This document shows positions 35,887-48,657 of a stretch of 64,000 nucleotides of DNA, piece after piece. Below the pieces are notes generated by a model that had not been told where the DNA came from, did not search any database, and saw only the letters and a program-made list of their open reading frames with translations. Source of the DNA: Siphonodentalium dalli (lineage: Eukaryota; Mollusca; Scaphopoda; Gadilida; Siphonodentaliidae). Where the stretch lies: assembly GCA_032622095.1 (NCBI GenBank), contig CP136065.1, positions 241,655,530-241,719,529 of the forward strand. The letters are read 5' to 3'. The translations under genes and the position numbers were made by a program. Numbering within the stretch: the first letter of the stretch is position 1; the number at the start of each line of letters is the position of its first letter.

Positions 35887-38225
35887 GATGAGGATAATAG
35901 GTATACAGGGAGTTATTCTATGGTCATGAATGATGTGTTGGTATACAGGGAGTTCCCTCATGGTAACGGTGGGACGTATATTTATATATGTTGTGGATGT
36001 GTTATCATTGGTGGTGTATGGAGAGTAGGTTTAGTATCATGGATGGTGTGTATGAGTATGGCAAGTATGGAACTTATGAGTGGTCGTATGTGCGGATATT
36101 GGTATATCTGGATGGGCTCACCATTGGTGATGTGCATATGTATACCTGGATTGACTCCATGGTCATGGGTTTGGCGAATAGGTATACATGTAGTGGCTGT
36201 ATGGTCCACGTTGATGTGAATATGTATACAATGAGTGACTGTATGATCGTGAATGTAGTGAATGTGTATACATAGAGTGACTATATGGTCGGGTGTAGGT
36301 GTATACCTGGTGTTCATGACTCGTGGCTGTATCGTCATTTGTGGTATGTACGGGTATAACCAAGTATGGCTGTATGATCAGGTGTACTAGTACATGTACG
36401 TGTATAAAGTGGGTGACTATGTTGTCATTTGTGTGGTGTTTATGTACATATGGAGTGACAGTGGTAATGGGTGGGTTGTACATGTGTACCTTGGGTGGCT
36501 ATCGCTTTCCACAATAACTCAAGGATATGTTAATCAACAGAGAGGTCATGTCATATCGTGGAAAGCGATAGCCAACCATTATCACACAGTCATTACATAT
36601 ATACATAAACACCACAGACATAACAATATAGTTACTCACTGTATACATGTACACCTGGCCCATGACCACTGATGACCATACAGCCACGCGTCACAATGCA
36701 GGCACACTGGGTATACTCCTAAACATGACCCATAACCATATAGTCACTCCATGTATACCCATTCATCTCACCATTGGCCATAAGGTCATCCCCTGTATAC
36801 CTATTCTCCAAACGCATGGTCAAATGGACAATCAATATATACATCAACACCACAACAATGACCATAAAGTCATTCCGGTATACATATGCACATCACCAAT
36901 GGCCATATAGCCACTCGCTTCATACGCATACCCTCACACATGTTACCTGGTATATTCCTTCACCTGACCTATGGCCATATAGTCACCCCGTGTGTACCTA
37001 TTCAAAACATTCATACACGATCGTGGTCAATCCTTGTATTCATATTCACCCCAACATTGGCCATGGCAATCCCTGTATCCCTATTTGTCACACCATATCC
37101 GAATAGCCACTCAATATATACTAATACACCCAGCCATGTCAGTATAGTCACTCCATGTATGCATATGCACCTCATCCATGACCATATAGCCACTCGCTAT
37201 ATACACATATCCCTCGCCCATGACAATAAAGCAACACGTGTGTGTACTGGTATACACATGGCGATACCGACACGAGTCACCAAACAGGAACACCAGGTAC
37301 ATTTATACTCATACGCCTGTCACCCCCTGTATAGATTTTCATTACATTTATGATCATACAGTCACTACTTGTATACCTACATTTACTCATCTCACCATTA
37401 ACCATACATTCACTACCTGTATACCTATTCGACACACATAGTCATATAACCACTCGATATACATATGCAGCCCACCCTAGACCATAGATTCACTCCAGGT
37501 ATACATGTAACCCTCACTAATGGCCATTCAGCCCTTCCAGATATACAAAAAAACCCGCACATACGACCACTCAAACAACCCATCCTTGCATATACACCTC
37601 ACACATGACAATTCAGCAATTCACTGTATAATCATACACGCCATCCATGATAATACAGCTAAGTCCTATACACCCACCAATGGTAATACATCCACGATAT
37701 ATATAAATATACATCCCACCCGTTACCACAAGGACACTTCCTATGTACCCACACGATCGATAATGTCCACCCAGCTTACTCCAGGTATTCATATTCAATC
37801 ATGACCGTACAGTCATTCCATGTATACCTATACACATTACCCGTAACCATAAAATCACTACCTATTTATCCACACAACCCATCCATGATCATACAGACAA
37901 CACATGTACATCCCACCCATGACCTTACATTCACTCCATATATACATAATCAACACATATATGACCATGTAGCTATATCCATACACCACACCAATGACCA
38001 TACAGGCACGCCGGATGCACCCGTACTGGATATACACAATCATACACCATACAGTCACCCCATGCATACCGATTCACCTCACACCTGACCATGACCTCTC
38101 CCTGTATACATAGATGCATCTTACCATGGACAACCCACTTATAACCATATAGTCACTCATTGTATACCTACTCACATCAGTCATGACATACAATAACTCC
38201 CTGCAGACCTATTCACCTCACATAT
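35887..38225. repeat. Foldback core: ~42-bp degenerate tandem repeats in two orientations
   Basis: 35887-36495 carries tatggtcatg ... gtatacatg-type units; 36575-38225 carries the inverse (ccatgaccatatagtcactc, catgtatacctattcac). The switch lies at a hairpin, tggctatcgctttccac (36496-36512) facing its exact inverse (36558-36574). Units of about 42 bp keep frames open, yielding 14-residue HDHTVTPCIPIH-like repeats of up to 155 codons. They have no start context and are probably artefacts of the period. Confidence 0.85.
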
Positions 38226-40111
38226 GATCACAGAGTAACTCCCTGGCTACGATCTTGGCATCCACACTGTATCCTGTAGACATTTTTTTATCATAATGGA
38301 CCAGAATAGCCAAAGATTATGGTCCATCTCAGTTCTGTCTCAAAGTTTGCCCATTTCCTTTCAATAAATATGGCCAAAATCACAAAAGAGGTTCTCGGCA
38401 AAATTACATACATTAAAATGAATTTGTCATGCCCCATACGGAGCTGGGACAACTGGGAATAGAACATGTAGTTGTCAGTTAATTAACTAACACGTATAAT
38501 AACCAAGTGAGTCACAATTTGCTACCTTTTCGGATAATGCAGAGAATGTTCGGGATATATGTAAAAAAATTGCATTTTACAAATTTGGTTGCCATTTTGG
38601 AAGCCATCTTGAGCAATTTGGTCTATACACCGTAGTGTGACACATTTAAGATAGACCAAAACAATAAACACCTTTCAATCCAAAGATAGTTATATTTTAC
38701 CTGAAAAAATGGTCCAAACCTGAAAACTGAATTTTTGCCAATATTTATGTCAAGTTTTTTTAGAGAAAAGTCCAATATTTTTGACGATGTCAGTGGTGAA
38801 AATAGTAACAATTAACCATGGTGCATCAGACATGTTAGTATTCAATGTATAGAATGCAGAATGGCCAATTTTATACATCAACACAACTTGTAAGCGATTG
38901 CAGGACACGCTGGTGTAATATTTACCATTTTCCATATTTTGGCGGCCATATTGGCAGCCATTTTGAGCCAAAGTAAGAATTTTGGTTCCAGTGATTTGGA
39001 ATATGCATAGGCAATGATATGCCTCACTCACATTACAAAGTTCTGTACATTTCTTGTTGAAATATGACTAGAATCCCAATTGTGATTTTTGTGTGTTAAA
39101 TTTTATACCGCATTCTGTACAATCAAATTTTTGAGGGATCGGAAGGGGTTAGGACCCCAATAAATGCATATTTAATTGCTCCAATGATCAGTTTAATATA
39201 CAAAATACAAAATAAAGTTGCATTACTCAACCAGTTCCAAGCAGCATGAATTGGTCTAGAAGATATTTGTGAAAAAATGTCATATTTTCAACTTCCGGCG
39301 GCCATTTTGGCGGCCATCTTGGATGGTGAGTTTCAATTTTGGCCCAAAAAAGTGTCATTATGTCTTAGCTTCACGAAAATATATCCATTTGTATACATTT
39401 TACTAGATTTTCCCGCTATAATGTTCATAAAACTGGCTCACTTATAGTTCTAGAAAATGGATCGTGTTGTGTGGGGGGGGGGGGGGGGTAACAAGTCTCG
39501 TTCTTATCAGAAAACGACATGAATATATATTTCTTAAGTTGATCGTATCGATTTAGGGATGTATTGGTTGTAATAGTGCAACGTTCCAGGGGTGTACGCA
39601 CATACACACACGTTGGACGAATGCAATCATGTAAATAAAAGTGATTTTTTTACGTTTTGAGGGGTGACCCGATGACCCCCTTCTTATCTTAAAACCCCAG
39701 GAAAAGTTGCTTCTTAAGTTGTGTTTTTATAATTAGTATATATCTAAGTACTTTGAGACCAAAAATTATGGATGTACGCGAAAGTGTAAAAAAAAGGGAA
39801 AAATCACGTTTTGGGGTTCAGCATGGGACCCCCTTTCTTATCTGAAAACCCCAGGAAAATCCCTTTCTTAAGTTGTGTTTTCTTAATCAGTACACTTAGG
39901 AGTATCATCAAACCAAAATTCATCGATGTACGCGGAAGTGTAAATAGAAGTGATTTTTGGCACTTTTTGGGGTTCAGCAGCCCCTAAACCCCAGGAATGC
40001 GCAACTTAAGAAATCGGTTTTTCAGAATGTTCCATTATTGGTACCAACTTTAGGGGGTCAAACCTTTTGTACGCAAAAGTGTAAATGGAACATATGCGGG
40101 CTCCCTAACTA
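38226..40111 (-). repeat. Foldback right arm
   Basis: Inverse copy of 34030-35886 with scattered differences and small indels, including a G run at 39472-39488 that pairs with the C run of the left arm. The arms remain close enough to form a very long hairpin. The divergence is visible, so they have been separate for some time. Confidence 0.9.
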
Positions 40112-40360
40112 ACAGTGTCCCTTCTCGTATACTCGTATACACCTTTCTGCGTCCATGAACCGTACTCCCGATGCCCAAGTCGCACGGTTGAGGACATTCA
40201 AAATTGACGGTCCTGGTCCCCGAGTATCGGCGATTCAGAACTGTCTCAGGGTATAAGTTCACACTCCGGCTTCTCAATTTACCATTGTATGAAGTTGGTT
40301 AAACCAACGATTTCTCACGCACTACAAGTGGTAGTCTGCCATCCTTTTGACGAAAACTGC
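40112..40360 (-). repeat. Repeat R copy 5, part 2
   Basis: Inverse of the first half of R (compare 45125-45350): ctttctgcgtccatgaaccg, tcctggtccccgagtatcgg, actacaagtggtagtctgcc. It joins 33610-34029 once the foldback is removed. Confidence 0.9.
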
Positions 40361-40725
40361 GAATTCTAAATCCTAAAATAAGCTTCCATTCGCATCAATC
40401 CGATTGGCTGTAATTAATAGTCATCTTCTCTTGTGAGATGAGAACAGAGGTGTCAAAATAACCTTACATAATCTCTTAGTTTTATCGCGTTCCGACAAGC
40501 AAAATATGCCGATATATACGCGAAATAATGTATATGTGTGTCCCAGAGGACATATATGTTTTTAAACAATCATCCATGAACACACTTACTCAGTTCATAG
40601 AGATTTATTAACTGGGTTCAACTTCATTCAACAGAAGTTTTGGACAAGCACTTTTTATTTTTACCATATCAAGAAGAAACTTATATCCCGATTCTGGGAT
40701 CAAATTAAGTCGATAAATATATACG

Positions 40726-41064
40726 TTAACCCTTTACCCAACAAAACGGCCAAAACCGGCCAAATAAAGCTTCAACAGCCTAAAATATCTTCGGTCTGTC
40801 TCAATAGAACCATACAAATATGGATATCATTGGAACCGGCTCCTTGACCACATTGTGATAGTTACAGTTATGCCCTGTGCCAATGCATTCACTTATATAT
40901 GCGAGTCGACCATAGGTCGCCTCGCATATATAAGAGAATGCATTGGCCTAAAAAAAATGTGTTAAGCCAATGCATTCTCTTATATATACGAGGCGACCTA
41001 TGGTCGACTCACATATATAAGAGAATGCATTGGCACAGGGCCCTTCTGTTGGGTAAAGGGTTAA
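40726..41064 (-). mobile_element. TTAA MITE, ACCCAACA family, with paired palindromes
   Basis: TTAACCCTTTACCCAACA at both ends (inverted). Palindromes at 40879-40947 and 40966-41034 are separated by only 18 bp. Relative to 1334-1733 the long side, with ccggccaaataaagcttcaa, is on the left, so it lies in the opposite orientation. Confidence 0.87.
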
Positions 41065-41455
41065 ATTACTTGATGCGGAAGATATATACCACCGAAAGAA
41101 TTCGAACGACACTAAAATTGTCAGTCGATTATGGACATAATAATACAAAAACATAAAGAGCGTGTGTCTACCTTCTGCGCGAACATTTGTTTTACCTATA
41201 ACATCTGATAATAATTATGGTAATTTCTGGTCGATTTCCAACGAGTTCATATGGACATCTTAATCTGTTGACACGGAATGAGATGCAACCAACATCAAAC
41301 AAGAGATTGCACCGACGGTGCTGTGATACCCCACGGTGGCAAATTCGAACCAACAAAGTTTGGTGAGATATCTGCTTGGACAGGAAAACCCCCCCAAACA
41401 TTTTCACATAAACAAAGATAAATAACTGTAAATTGGAAAACATGAACAAAATGAT

Positions 41456-42290
41456 TGAACCCTCAATTAATTCCCATCATGATTAGTGAACGTCCTTACC
41501 AAATTTCATTGATATCCGTCAACCGGTGGTGGAGAACAAACCAATACTTCTTACCAATACTTAAAGATGATCAACTCTAGAACGGAAAACCGGGGGAAAA
41601 AAACGATTGAACACTCAATAAAAAGATTGAACACTCAATTGATTGCTCATAGTAGTGAACATCCATACCAAATTTCATTGATATTCGTCAACTGGTGGTG
41701 GAGAACAAACCAATACTTCCAAAATCTACAAAGATGATCAACTCTAGAACGGAAAACCGGGGGAAAAAACGATTGAACACTCAATAAAAAGATTGAACAC
41801 TCAATTGATTGCCTCATAGTAGTGAACATCCATACCAAATTTCATTGAGATTCGTCAACTGGTGGTGGAGATATCTAATCGAACGGGGAAAAAAAATTCC
41901 AGATAAACAAAGATTAATAACTCTAGAACGGAAAAACGATTGAACACTCCGTTGAATGCCCTCATAGTAGTGAACATCCGTACCAAATTTCATTGAGATT
42001 CGTCAAATCGTGGTGAAGATATCTGCTCGGAGGGACAAAAAACCCAACATTTCCAGATTAACAAAGATGAATAAATTTAAAACGGAAAATCCGGGGGAAA
42101 AACGATTGAACACTCCGTTGAATGCCCTCATAGTAATGAACATCCATACCAAATTTCATTCAGATCCGACAACTGGTGTTTGAGATATCTCCCGGACGGA
42201 CGGACGGAGAGCCGGAGGGGTGGTCTCCCCCGGATAGATGTCCGCCCGATGGAGTGACGAACGGACAGACGAGGTCAATCCAGGATACCC
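41456..42290 (+). repeat. ~150-bp imperfect tandem units
   Basis: Five units share tagtgaacatccataccaaa, tttcattgagattcgtcaac, tggtggtggagatatctg and aaacgattgaacactc. The last leads into ggacggacggagagccgg and gtctcccccggat. The same series recurs at 46355-46850 and, cut short, at 48440-48657. Units of this wording are familiar from bivalve intergenic DNA (recollection). Non-coding. Confidence 0.85.
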
Positions 42291-42560
42291 ACTGGTGTAA
42301 ATACTATAGGCAGATCCCCATACGGTTGCGGGGTGGGGGGGGGGGGGGTAAATAGTATAACAGTTAAAACACTCTGGTTGCATGAATTAAAAGAAAAATG
42401 TTGGCATAACCTCAAAGAATCATTCTCCTACAAACATCATTTGCCAAGAGGCCCATTCACTAAAGGTGAAGTCTGATGTGGCTTTATAGAAATTTTAAGT
42501 GTGATGAAAAGAATGACAATATTTGTTTTGTGCGGAACTGCCCCTAGTTTTGAAAACACG
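42280..42560 (+). repeat. Duplicated segment with G run, copy 1
   Basis: actggtgtaaatactata, ccatacggttgcggg plus a G run at about 42336-42348, then agttaaaacactctggttgc and tttgtgcggaactgccccta. The same order recurs at 46971-47245, where the G run is longer. Confidence 0.9.
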
Positions 42561-43500
42561 AAAATTTGAAGTGGATTCCCTGCTAGATGGTGTTTGTTTT
42601 TTTATTGGGAAAGTTTTCATAGATGTCAAACTCAACTAATCTGAAGGCAGTTTGAAGATTTTCCATTCGGCCTCTGGTGCAGATCAATAAACGTTAGCAT
42701 TGAAACCTATGGAAAATATTTACACCAGTGTAACCTTTTGTTTTTGCAGATAAAGGGAGCTAATTCGTCGGTCGTACACTGCTGTCGACACAATTAGGGT
42801 TACTCCCCTTACAGCGCCTATTACATGATATTTATTAGCATAAGAACACTCACGTGAGCCGTATGCATTACATAATAATAAGACATACAATTTACATATA
42901 CATACATAGTTCATGTAATAAATTTTCAACATATTCATACTACATTTATACAATGTGACTTAGTAGAAGCTCAATGATATAAGCGTGCAAATAAACTGTA
43001 TGCAGTCCTATGATATCGTGTGGAATAGAAAGTAATTATTAATTCATTCCTCAATTTCGGGCTTCTCTCGTTTCAAAGAATTCTTGAATAGCTCGACTGA
43101 TCACATTACTTGTACTTGGTTGGTCGTTTCGCATTATGTATAGAAATTTTGAGAAAATATGTAAATCGTGGTATCGGATAAAACTTTAATGCGTGTTGGG
43201 AATGCAACATAAAAATGGCAAAAGATACGGTGAAATTTCAAATGAGTTTAAAGATATATTAATCTGACAAATAAGTTCATAAAATTGCTGTATAGCGAGG
43301 CATAATTATGTGTGTTCTATTGTGTTTATAAGTTGGAACTAATTGGAAATAACCAGATAAATAATCCAACTGAATCTGATTCAAATTGTTCATTTTCACA
43401 TGATTGCATGCAGCGATATCGATGAATCTAAAGTCATTGATTGATTGATTGATTGATTTGTTATGGTTTATCTTCTTCTCAGTCGTCAGACAATAATTGA
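42561..43500. other. Unassigned sequence
   Basis: No repeat or gene is recognised. A short (GATT)n tract (attgattgattgattgattt) lies near 43438. Confidence 0.4.
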
Positions 43501-43604
43501 CGGCAGTTCTGGAGGTGGGGAAAATAGGGTTAATTCACTGGAAAAATAACTCCACATAACGTAGAAATCACCGACCCCCTATAATAACAAACAGACAGTG
43601 CACA

Positions 43605-44067
43605 TTAAAGGTACTCAATCCGAGCAGACGGTCCCCATACCATCAAGATACAACAACAACAACATTTCTTCAAAATACGCTTTAGTTATCAGAATCGATT
43701 TATTGCAACAAAATAATTCTAGCCACTGTCAACTATGGTATCAAATTTCCCAAAACTTGTTATTTATCAACATTTTGTTCAACAAAATATGGCCGTATTA
43801 TCACTCAAGTATCATGAAATTTGGCCGTATTACCACTTGATTTTTGAGTTATCCATTTTCAACCGCAATTTTGTCCGAGACCATCCATTTGACCACGTAT
43901 TTCTGGGCCACATATTATTACACATCTCGAGAAATAACTTCGAACATCGATATCTGATCACTCTGAGCTTTGATGGGTGGGTTCCTCGACTCGAATCCAA
44001 TATTTATTACCCCCGAAGCCAAAGAAATAGTAATTTAGGAGCGTCTGATCGGATTGAGTACCTTTAA
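43605..44067 (+). mobile_element. TTAAAGGTACTCAATCC MITE
   Basis: Ends TTAAAGGTACTCAATCCGA and the inverse of TTAAAGGTACTCAATCCGAT, about 463 bp. Sister at 50291-50750 with the same flanks, diverged copy at 26551-26987. A frame of about 110 codons recurs in both close copies but has no known motif and no start beyond the element. Confidence 0.87.
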
Positions 44068-44400
44068 TAATACAGTTAAACTGCGAGGGCGTCACCCCCT
44101 CTTATGGTACGCCGGATTCAGGCAGTTCGCGGAATTTGTACCCATTTGTTAACTGGTACTCTGGATTCATTTCCCGATTTAACCGGTATTCGTAATTTAA
44201 CAACAAGGTTGGTATGCAGCTTTTATAGCACAAAATTACACACAGCCGAAATAACATATACTAGTATTTTGATGTTAGTAGTTCAGTCTAATAACTCTTG
44301 ATATGTTGAAGCGATTGATGCTACTTCAGAAACTGTGTGAAAACTATGATAATAATGTAAAATTACTAAGCATGTATTGCATACTTTCTTAACTGCATGG
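44068..44400 (+). repeat. Duplicated flank, original orientation
   Basis: cagttcgcggaatttgtacc and aacaacaaggttggtatgca are shared with 50751-50930. The following 180 bp (acaaaattacacac ... ttgaagcgattgatgctact ... gtattgcatac) appear inverted in the sister at about 50960-51150. Confidence 0.8.
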
Positions 44401-44814
44401 TACGCAAGATTCACCATCTCTATTAATTGGTATTCATGATTCGGGGGAAGGGTATATGGGTGGGGTGACATCCTCATTAACGCGGATCACAGATTCAAGA
44501 AACTTCATGTGTCGTTTAAAATGAACATACTTCAATAAATAGAGCCGCCTGTTAAAAAGCGAGGTTGACATGAACCTTAAAGTAACATGAAAGATAAAAT
44601 AAGAAACATTGTGATGCTGAAATAAAATATGTTATTAATGTAAATCTATAAGCATGCAAATCATGATGAAAAAACAAATTCATTATTGCTACTTATTTAT
44701 ATTTATTGATATATTGACAATTATGAACAATAACCATATATGATAGCATGATACCTATGGACAATAACCGTGTACTATGGATAATGCATAGCACTGGTTT
44801 ATCTGCCATCTGTA

Positions 44815-44960
44815 ACAGTGCATACTTCGTACTCGGCAGACAGTCGCGAGTCAAATAATGGAAATTTGGTTACCTTATTCTACGAAGCAGAGATTATAGA
44901 AACCAACAACAACAACAACAACAACAAAAACAAAAACAATTGAAAACATTGCCCCTTTAA
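44815..44960 (-). mobile_element. Fragment of AAAGGGGTACTGT MITE
   Basis: Inverse of the left part of 5490-6080: ggttaccttattcta, agattatagaaaccaacaac, gcccctttaa. The other end is missing. Confidence 0.65.
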
Positions 44961-46228
44961 TAACCGCGGCCAATGACCCAGAAATCACACACGGTATTTT
45001 AATATCATGACCTATCACCGCCCAAAAACCAAACCTTATACAAAAGAAAAATAACCAATTAATTTATATTCATTATTTTGATGTTATTAAATCAAATCGG
45101 ATTTTCAGTTTCACACAAAAAGGTGGCAGACTACCACTTGTAGTGCCGATATGGAGCGTGAGAAATCGTTGGTCTAACCAACTTCATACAATGTTAAATT
45201 GAGAAGCCGGATTGTGAACTTATACCCTGAGACAGTTCTGAATCGCCGATACTCGGGGACCAGGACCGTCAATTTTGAATGTCCTCAACCGTGCGACGTG
45301 GCATCGGGAGTACGGTTCATGGACGCAGAAAGGTGTACGAGAAGGGACACTGTCTCTGGACAGATCAGCCGGAAAGTTTCAGCGATCGATGTTCAGATGT
45401 GTCGCCAGACACAACGCTCCGAGAGACACCAACAGAAGCAGTGCTTATAACACCAACCCTTTCAAGGAAACGGCTCAGTGTGGTGTGGGCTGATCGCATT
45501 CGGTGATATTTCGAAATAATCACATTTATTCAGCCTTCGTAGTTCATTAAAGCATGAATTTTGGGTACAATAAGTCACACCAATCATATTTATAGCGATG
45601 TTTACTGTCTTTGCGTGATGTGATATAGAGTTGTTTCCCCTAGTATACAGCTGTTTCCCTTTCGGACGAATGCAGAGTTATTACTCCTCGCTCAACACAT
45701 TGAGAATCCTGGGAGATATTTTAGGTTCCATTGGTGTAAATGTTTTCCATAGGCCTCAGTGCTAACGTTTTAGCGCATACTGTTGGCAATATAAATTTTG
45801 GGTCCAAAATATTTCTTTAAATCTGAAAAGTTGACATTTCGGGAAACCTTTTATGCAAAAAAGTCATGTCCGTCTAGCAAGGAATTCGCCTTTAAATCTT
45901 GTGTTTTCGTAACTTGTGTCAGAATCGCATAAAAAAATACTGTCATATTTTAGACCACACCAAAAAATTCAAACTTCACAACAAAGGGTTAATTCCTGTG
46001 CCAATGGCTATTTTACCTACGGGAAATCATAGGGAAGAGGTGAGACGATTTTTTTTATGCAAAAAGCACACAAGGCTATTGACCACTCAGGGCCCAGTGT
46101 CTATTTTATTATCTCCTATATATTCCTCTCGCATCCGCTAGATGTCACTCCGAACCCTATTTACACCAGTGTAACCAGTTTGGCCTACCGTGTGCCGAAA
46201 TGACGTACGTGTAAATGTTGGTGTATTC
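44961..46228 (+). repeat. Repeat R copy 1
   Basis: Order: ccgcggccaatgacccagaa; gcagactaccacttgtagtg; a CpG-rich 230-bp core (about 45215-45440) with tcggggaccaggaccgtcaa; gatatttcgaaataatcaca; ggtgtaaatgttttccatag; gtgccaatggctattttacc; ending at gtgtattc before MITE H. In the core all three forward frames stay open for 70-80 codons, and none resembles a protein I know. Confidence 0.88.
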
Positions 46229-46350
46229 ACCCCTGGTTACATGGTCCTGCTAATTTGCTATGATGTTGGTAGGTCCTGTTGAACTGCTATGATGCTGGTA
46301 GAACAAACTGGTGTTGTTTAGAAAAAGTACCGTTAAATTTATCTAAAGTT
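46229..46350 (+). mobile_element. MITE H, left arm only
   Basis: acccctggttacatggtcct through aaaaagtaccgtta to gttaacagcatca, then joins the ~150-bp units. The right arm is lost. The identical join at 48307-48430 shows this truncated state was present before the R units duplicated. Confidence 0.85.
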
Positions 46351-46354
46351 AACA

Positions 46355-46850
46355 GCATCATTAAGTTGATTGCCTCTTAGTAGTGAACAACCATACCAAA
46401 TTTCATTGAGTTTCTTCAACTGGTGGTGGAGATATCTGATCGAACGGACAAATCAAAAACATTTCCTGATAAACAAAGATGAATAACTCTAGAACTGAAA
46501 AAACGATTGAGCACTCATAGTAGTGAACATCCGTATCAAATTTCATTGAAAATTCGTCAAATCGTGGTGAAGATATCTGTTCGGACGGACAAAAAACCCA
46601 ACATTTCCATATAAACAAAGATGAATAACTTTAAAACGGAAAATCCGGGGAAAAAACGATTGAACACTCCGTTGAATGCCCCATAGTAATGAACATCCAT
46701 ACCAAATTTCATTCAGATCCGACAACTGGTGTTTGAGATATCTGCCCGGGCGGACGGACGGAGAGCCGGGGGATGGTCTCCCCCGGATATATGTCCGTCC
46801 CGACGGAGTGACGAACGGACAGACGAGGTCAATCCAGGATACCCACATCC
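46355..46850 (+). repeat. ~150-bp tandem units, second cluster
   Basis: Same wording as 41456-42290, ending in cggacggacggagagccggg and tctcccccggatatatgtcc. It sits between MITE H and the G-run segment. Confidence 0.85.
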
Positions 46851-46959
46851 TCTTCGAGAACTGGGCGTATAATAAACAATGCAAATTGTAAGTAATCCTT
46901 ACATTTTATACTTGGCGGTAGAGCCCATACCAGTGTATAATATAACGGCTGGGAAGGCT

Positions 46960-47245
46960 CCGTTTTGGTTACGCTGGTGTAAATACAATAGACAGCCCCC
47001 CCCCCTACGGTTGCGGGGGGGGGGGGGGGGAAATAATAGTATAACAGTTAAAACACTCTGGTTGCATGAACTAAAAGAAAAATGTTGGCATAAATTCAAA
47101 GAATCATTCTCCCACAAACATCATTTGCCAAGAGGCCCATTCACTAAAGGTGAAGTCTGGTGTCGCTTTATAGAAATTTTAAGTGTGATGAAAAGAATGA
47201 CAATATTTGTTTTGTGCGGAACTGCCCCTAGTTTTGAAAACACGA
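46960..47245 (+). repeat. Duplicated segment with G run, copy 2
   Basis: Sister of 42280-42560. A C run (46997-47005) and a G run (about 47015-47030) flank tacggttgc, making a short hairpin-prone GC block that is also prone to sequencing error. Confidence 0.88.
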
Positions 47246-47261
47246 ATGAAGCCCTGCCAAA

Positions 47262-48306
47262 TTTATACTATTGATATTCATTATTTTGATGTTATTAAAT
47301 CAAATCGGATTTTCAGTTTCACACAAAAAGATGGCAGACTACCACTTGTAGTGCCGATATGGAGCGTGATAAATCGTTGGTCTAACCAACTTCATACAAT
47401 GGTAAATTGAGAAGCCGGATTGTGAACTTATACCCTGAGACAGTTCTGAATCGCCGATACTCGGGGACCAGGACCGTCAATTTTGAATGTCCTCAACCGT
47501 GCGACGTGGCATCGGGAGTACGGTTCATGGACGCAGAAAGGTGTACGAGAAGGGACACTGTCTGAGACAGATCAGCCGGAAAGTTTCAGCGATCGATGTT
47601 CAGATGTGTCGCCAGACACAAAGCTCCGAGAAACACCAACAGAAGCAGTGCTTATAACACCAACCCTTTCAAGGAAACGGCTCAGTGTGGTGTGGGCTGA
47701 TCGCATTCGGTGATATTTCGAAATAATCACATTTATTCAGCCTTCGTAGTTCATTAAAGCATGAATTTTGGGTACACATTGAGAATCCTGGGAGATATTT
47801 TAGGTTTCATTGGTGTAAATGTTTTCCATAGGCCTCAGTGCTAACGTTTTAGCGCATACTGTTGGCAATATAAATTTTGGGTCCAAAATTTTCTTTAAAT
47901 CTGAAAAGTTGACATTTCGGGAAACCTTTTATGCAAAAAAGTCATGTCCGTCTAGCAAGGAATTCGCCTTTAAATCTTGTGTTTTCGTAACTTGTGTCAG
48001 AATCGCATAAAAAAATACTGTCATATTTTAGACCACACCAAAAAATTCAATCTTCACTACAAAGGGTTAATTCCTGTGCCAATGGCTATTTTACCTACGG
48101 GAAATCATAGGGAAGAGGTGAGACGATTTTTTTTATGCAAAAAGCACACAAGGCTATTGACCACTCAGGGCCCAGTGTCTATTTTATTATCTCCTATATA
48201 TTCCTCTCGCATCCGCTAGATGTCACTCCGAACCCTATTTACACCAGTGTAACCAGTTTGGCATACCGTGTGCCGAAATGACGTACGTGTAAATGTTGGT
48301 GTATTC
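47262..48306 (+). repeat. Repeat R copy 2
   Basis: Starts aatttatac and matches R copy 1 throughout, lacking about 140 bp (the part with gtttcccctagtatacagct and cctcgctcaacaca). Ends at gtgtattc before MITE H. It lies about 2.2 kb from copy 1, so the whole R plus H plus 150-bp cluster behaves as a tandem duplication. Confidence 0.88.
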
Positions 48307-48430
48307 ACCCCTGGTTACGTGGTCCTGCTAATTTGCTATGATGTTGGTAGGTCCTGTTGAACTGCTATGATGCTGGTAGAACAAACTGGTGTTGTTTAGA
48401 AAAAGAACCGTTAAATTTATCTAAAGTTAA
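48307..48430 (+). mobile_element. MITE H, left arm only (duplicate)
   Basis: Near-identical to 46229-46350, with the same truncation point and downstream sequence. Confidence 0.85.
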
Positions 48431-48439
48431 CAGCATCAT

Positions 48440-48657
48440 TAAGTTGATTGCCTCTTAGTAGTGAACAACCATACCAAATTTTATTGAGTTTCTTCAACTG
48501 GTGGTGGAGATATCTGATCGAAAGGACAAAACAAAAACATTTCCTGATAAACAAAGATGAATAACTCTAGAACTGAAAAAACGATTGAGCACTCATAGTA
48601 GTGAACATCCGTATCAAATTTCATTGAAAATTCGTCAAATCGTGGTGAAGATATCTG
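48440..48657 (+). repeat. ~150-bp tandem units, truncated third cluster
   Basis: Follows 46355-46575 closely, then at gatatctgt jumps into the R core (gaacttataccctgagac). The shared letters at the join (tgt/tgtg) indicate a recombination breakpoint with microhomology. Confidence 0.85.

Larger units (their letters stand above)
34030..40111. mobile_element. Giant foldback element, 6.1 kb
   Basis: Ends TAGTTAGGGAGCCCGCGTAT and its inverse, with about 1.86-kb arms (34030-35886 and 38226-40111) around a 2.3-kb tandem-repeat core. The host R repeat reads on continuously if the element and one ACA (34027-34029 or 40112-40114) are removed, so a 3-bp target duplication is visible. No transposase is recognised, so it would be non-autonomous. 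The layout (long inverted arms themselves made of tandem units, plus a repetitive loop) is that of foldback-type elements of flies and sea urchins; family membership is inference. Confidence 0.9.
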
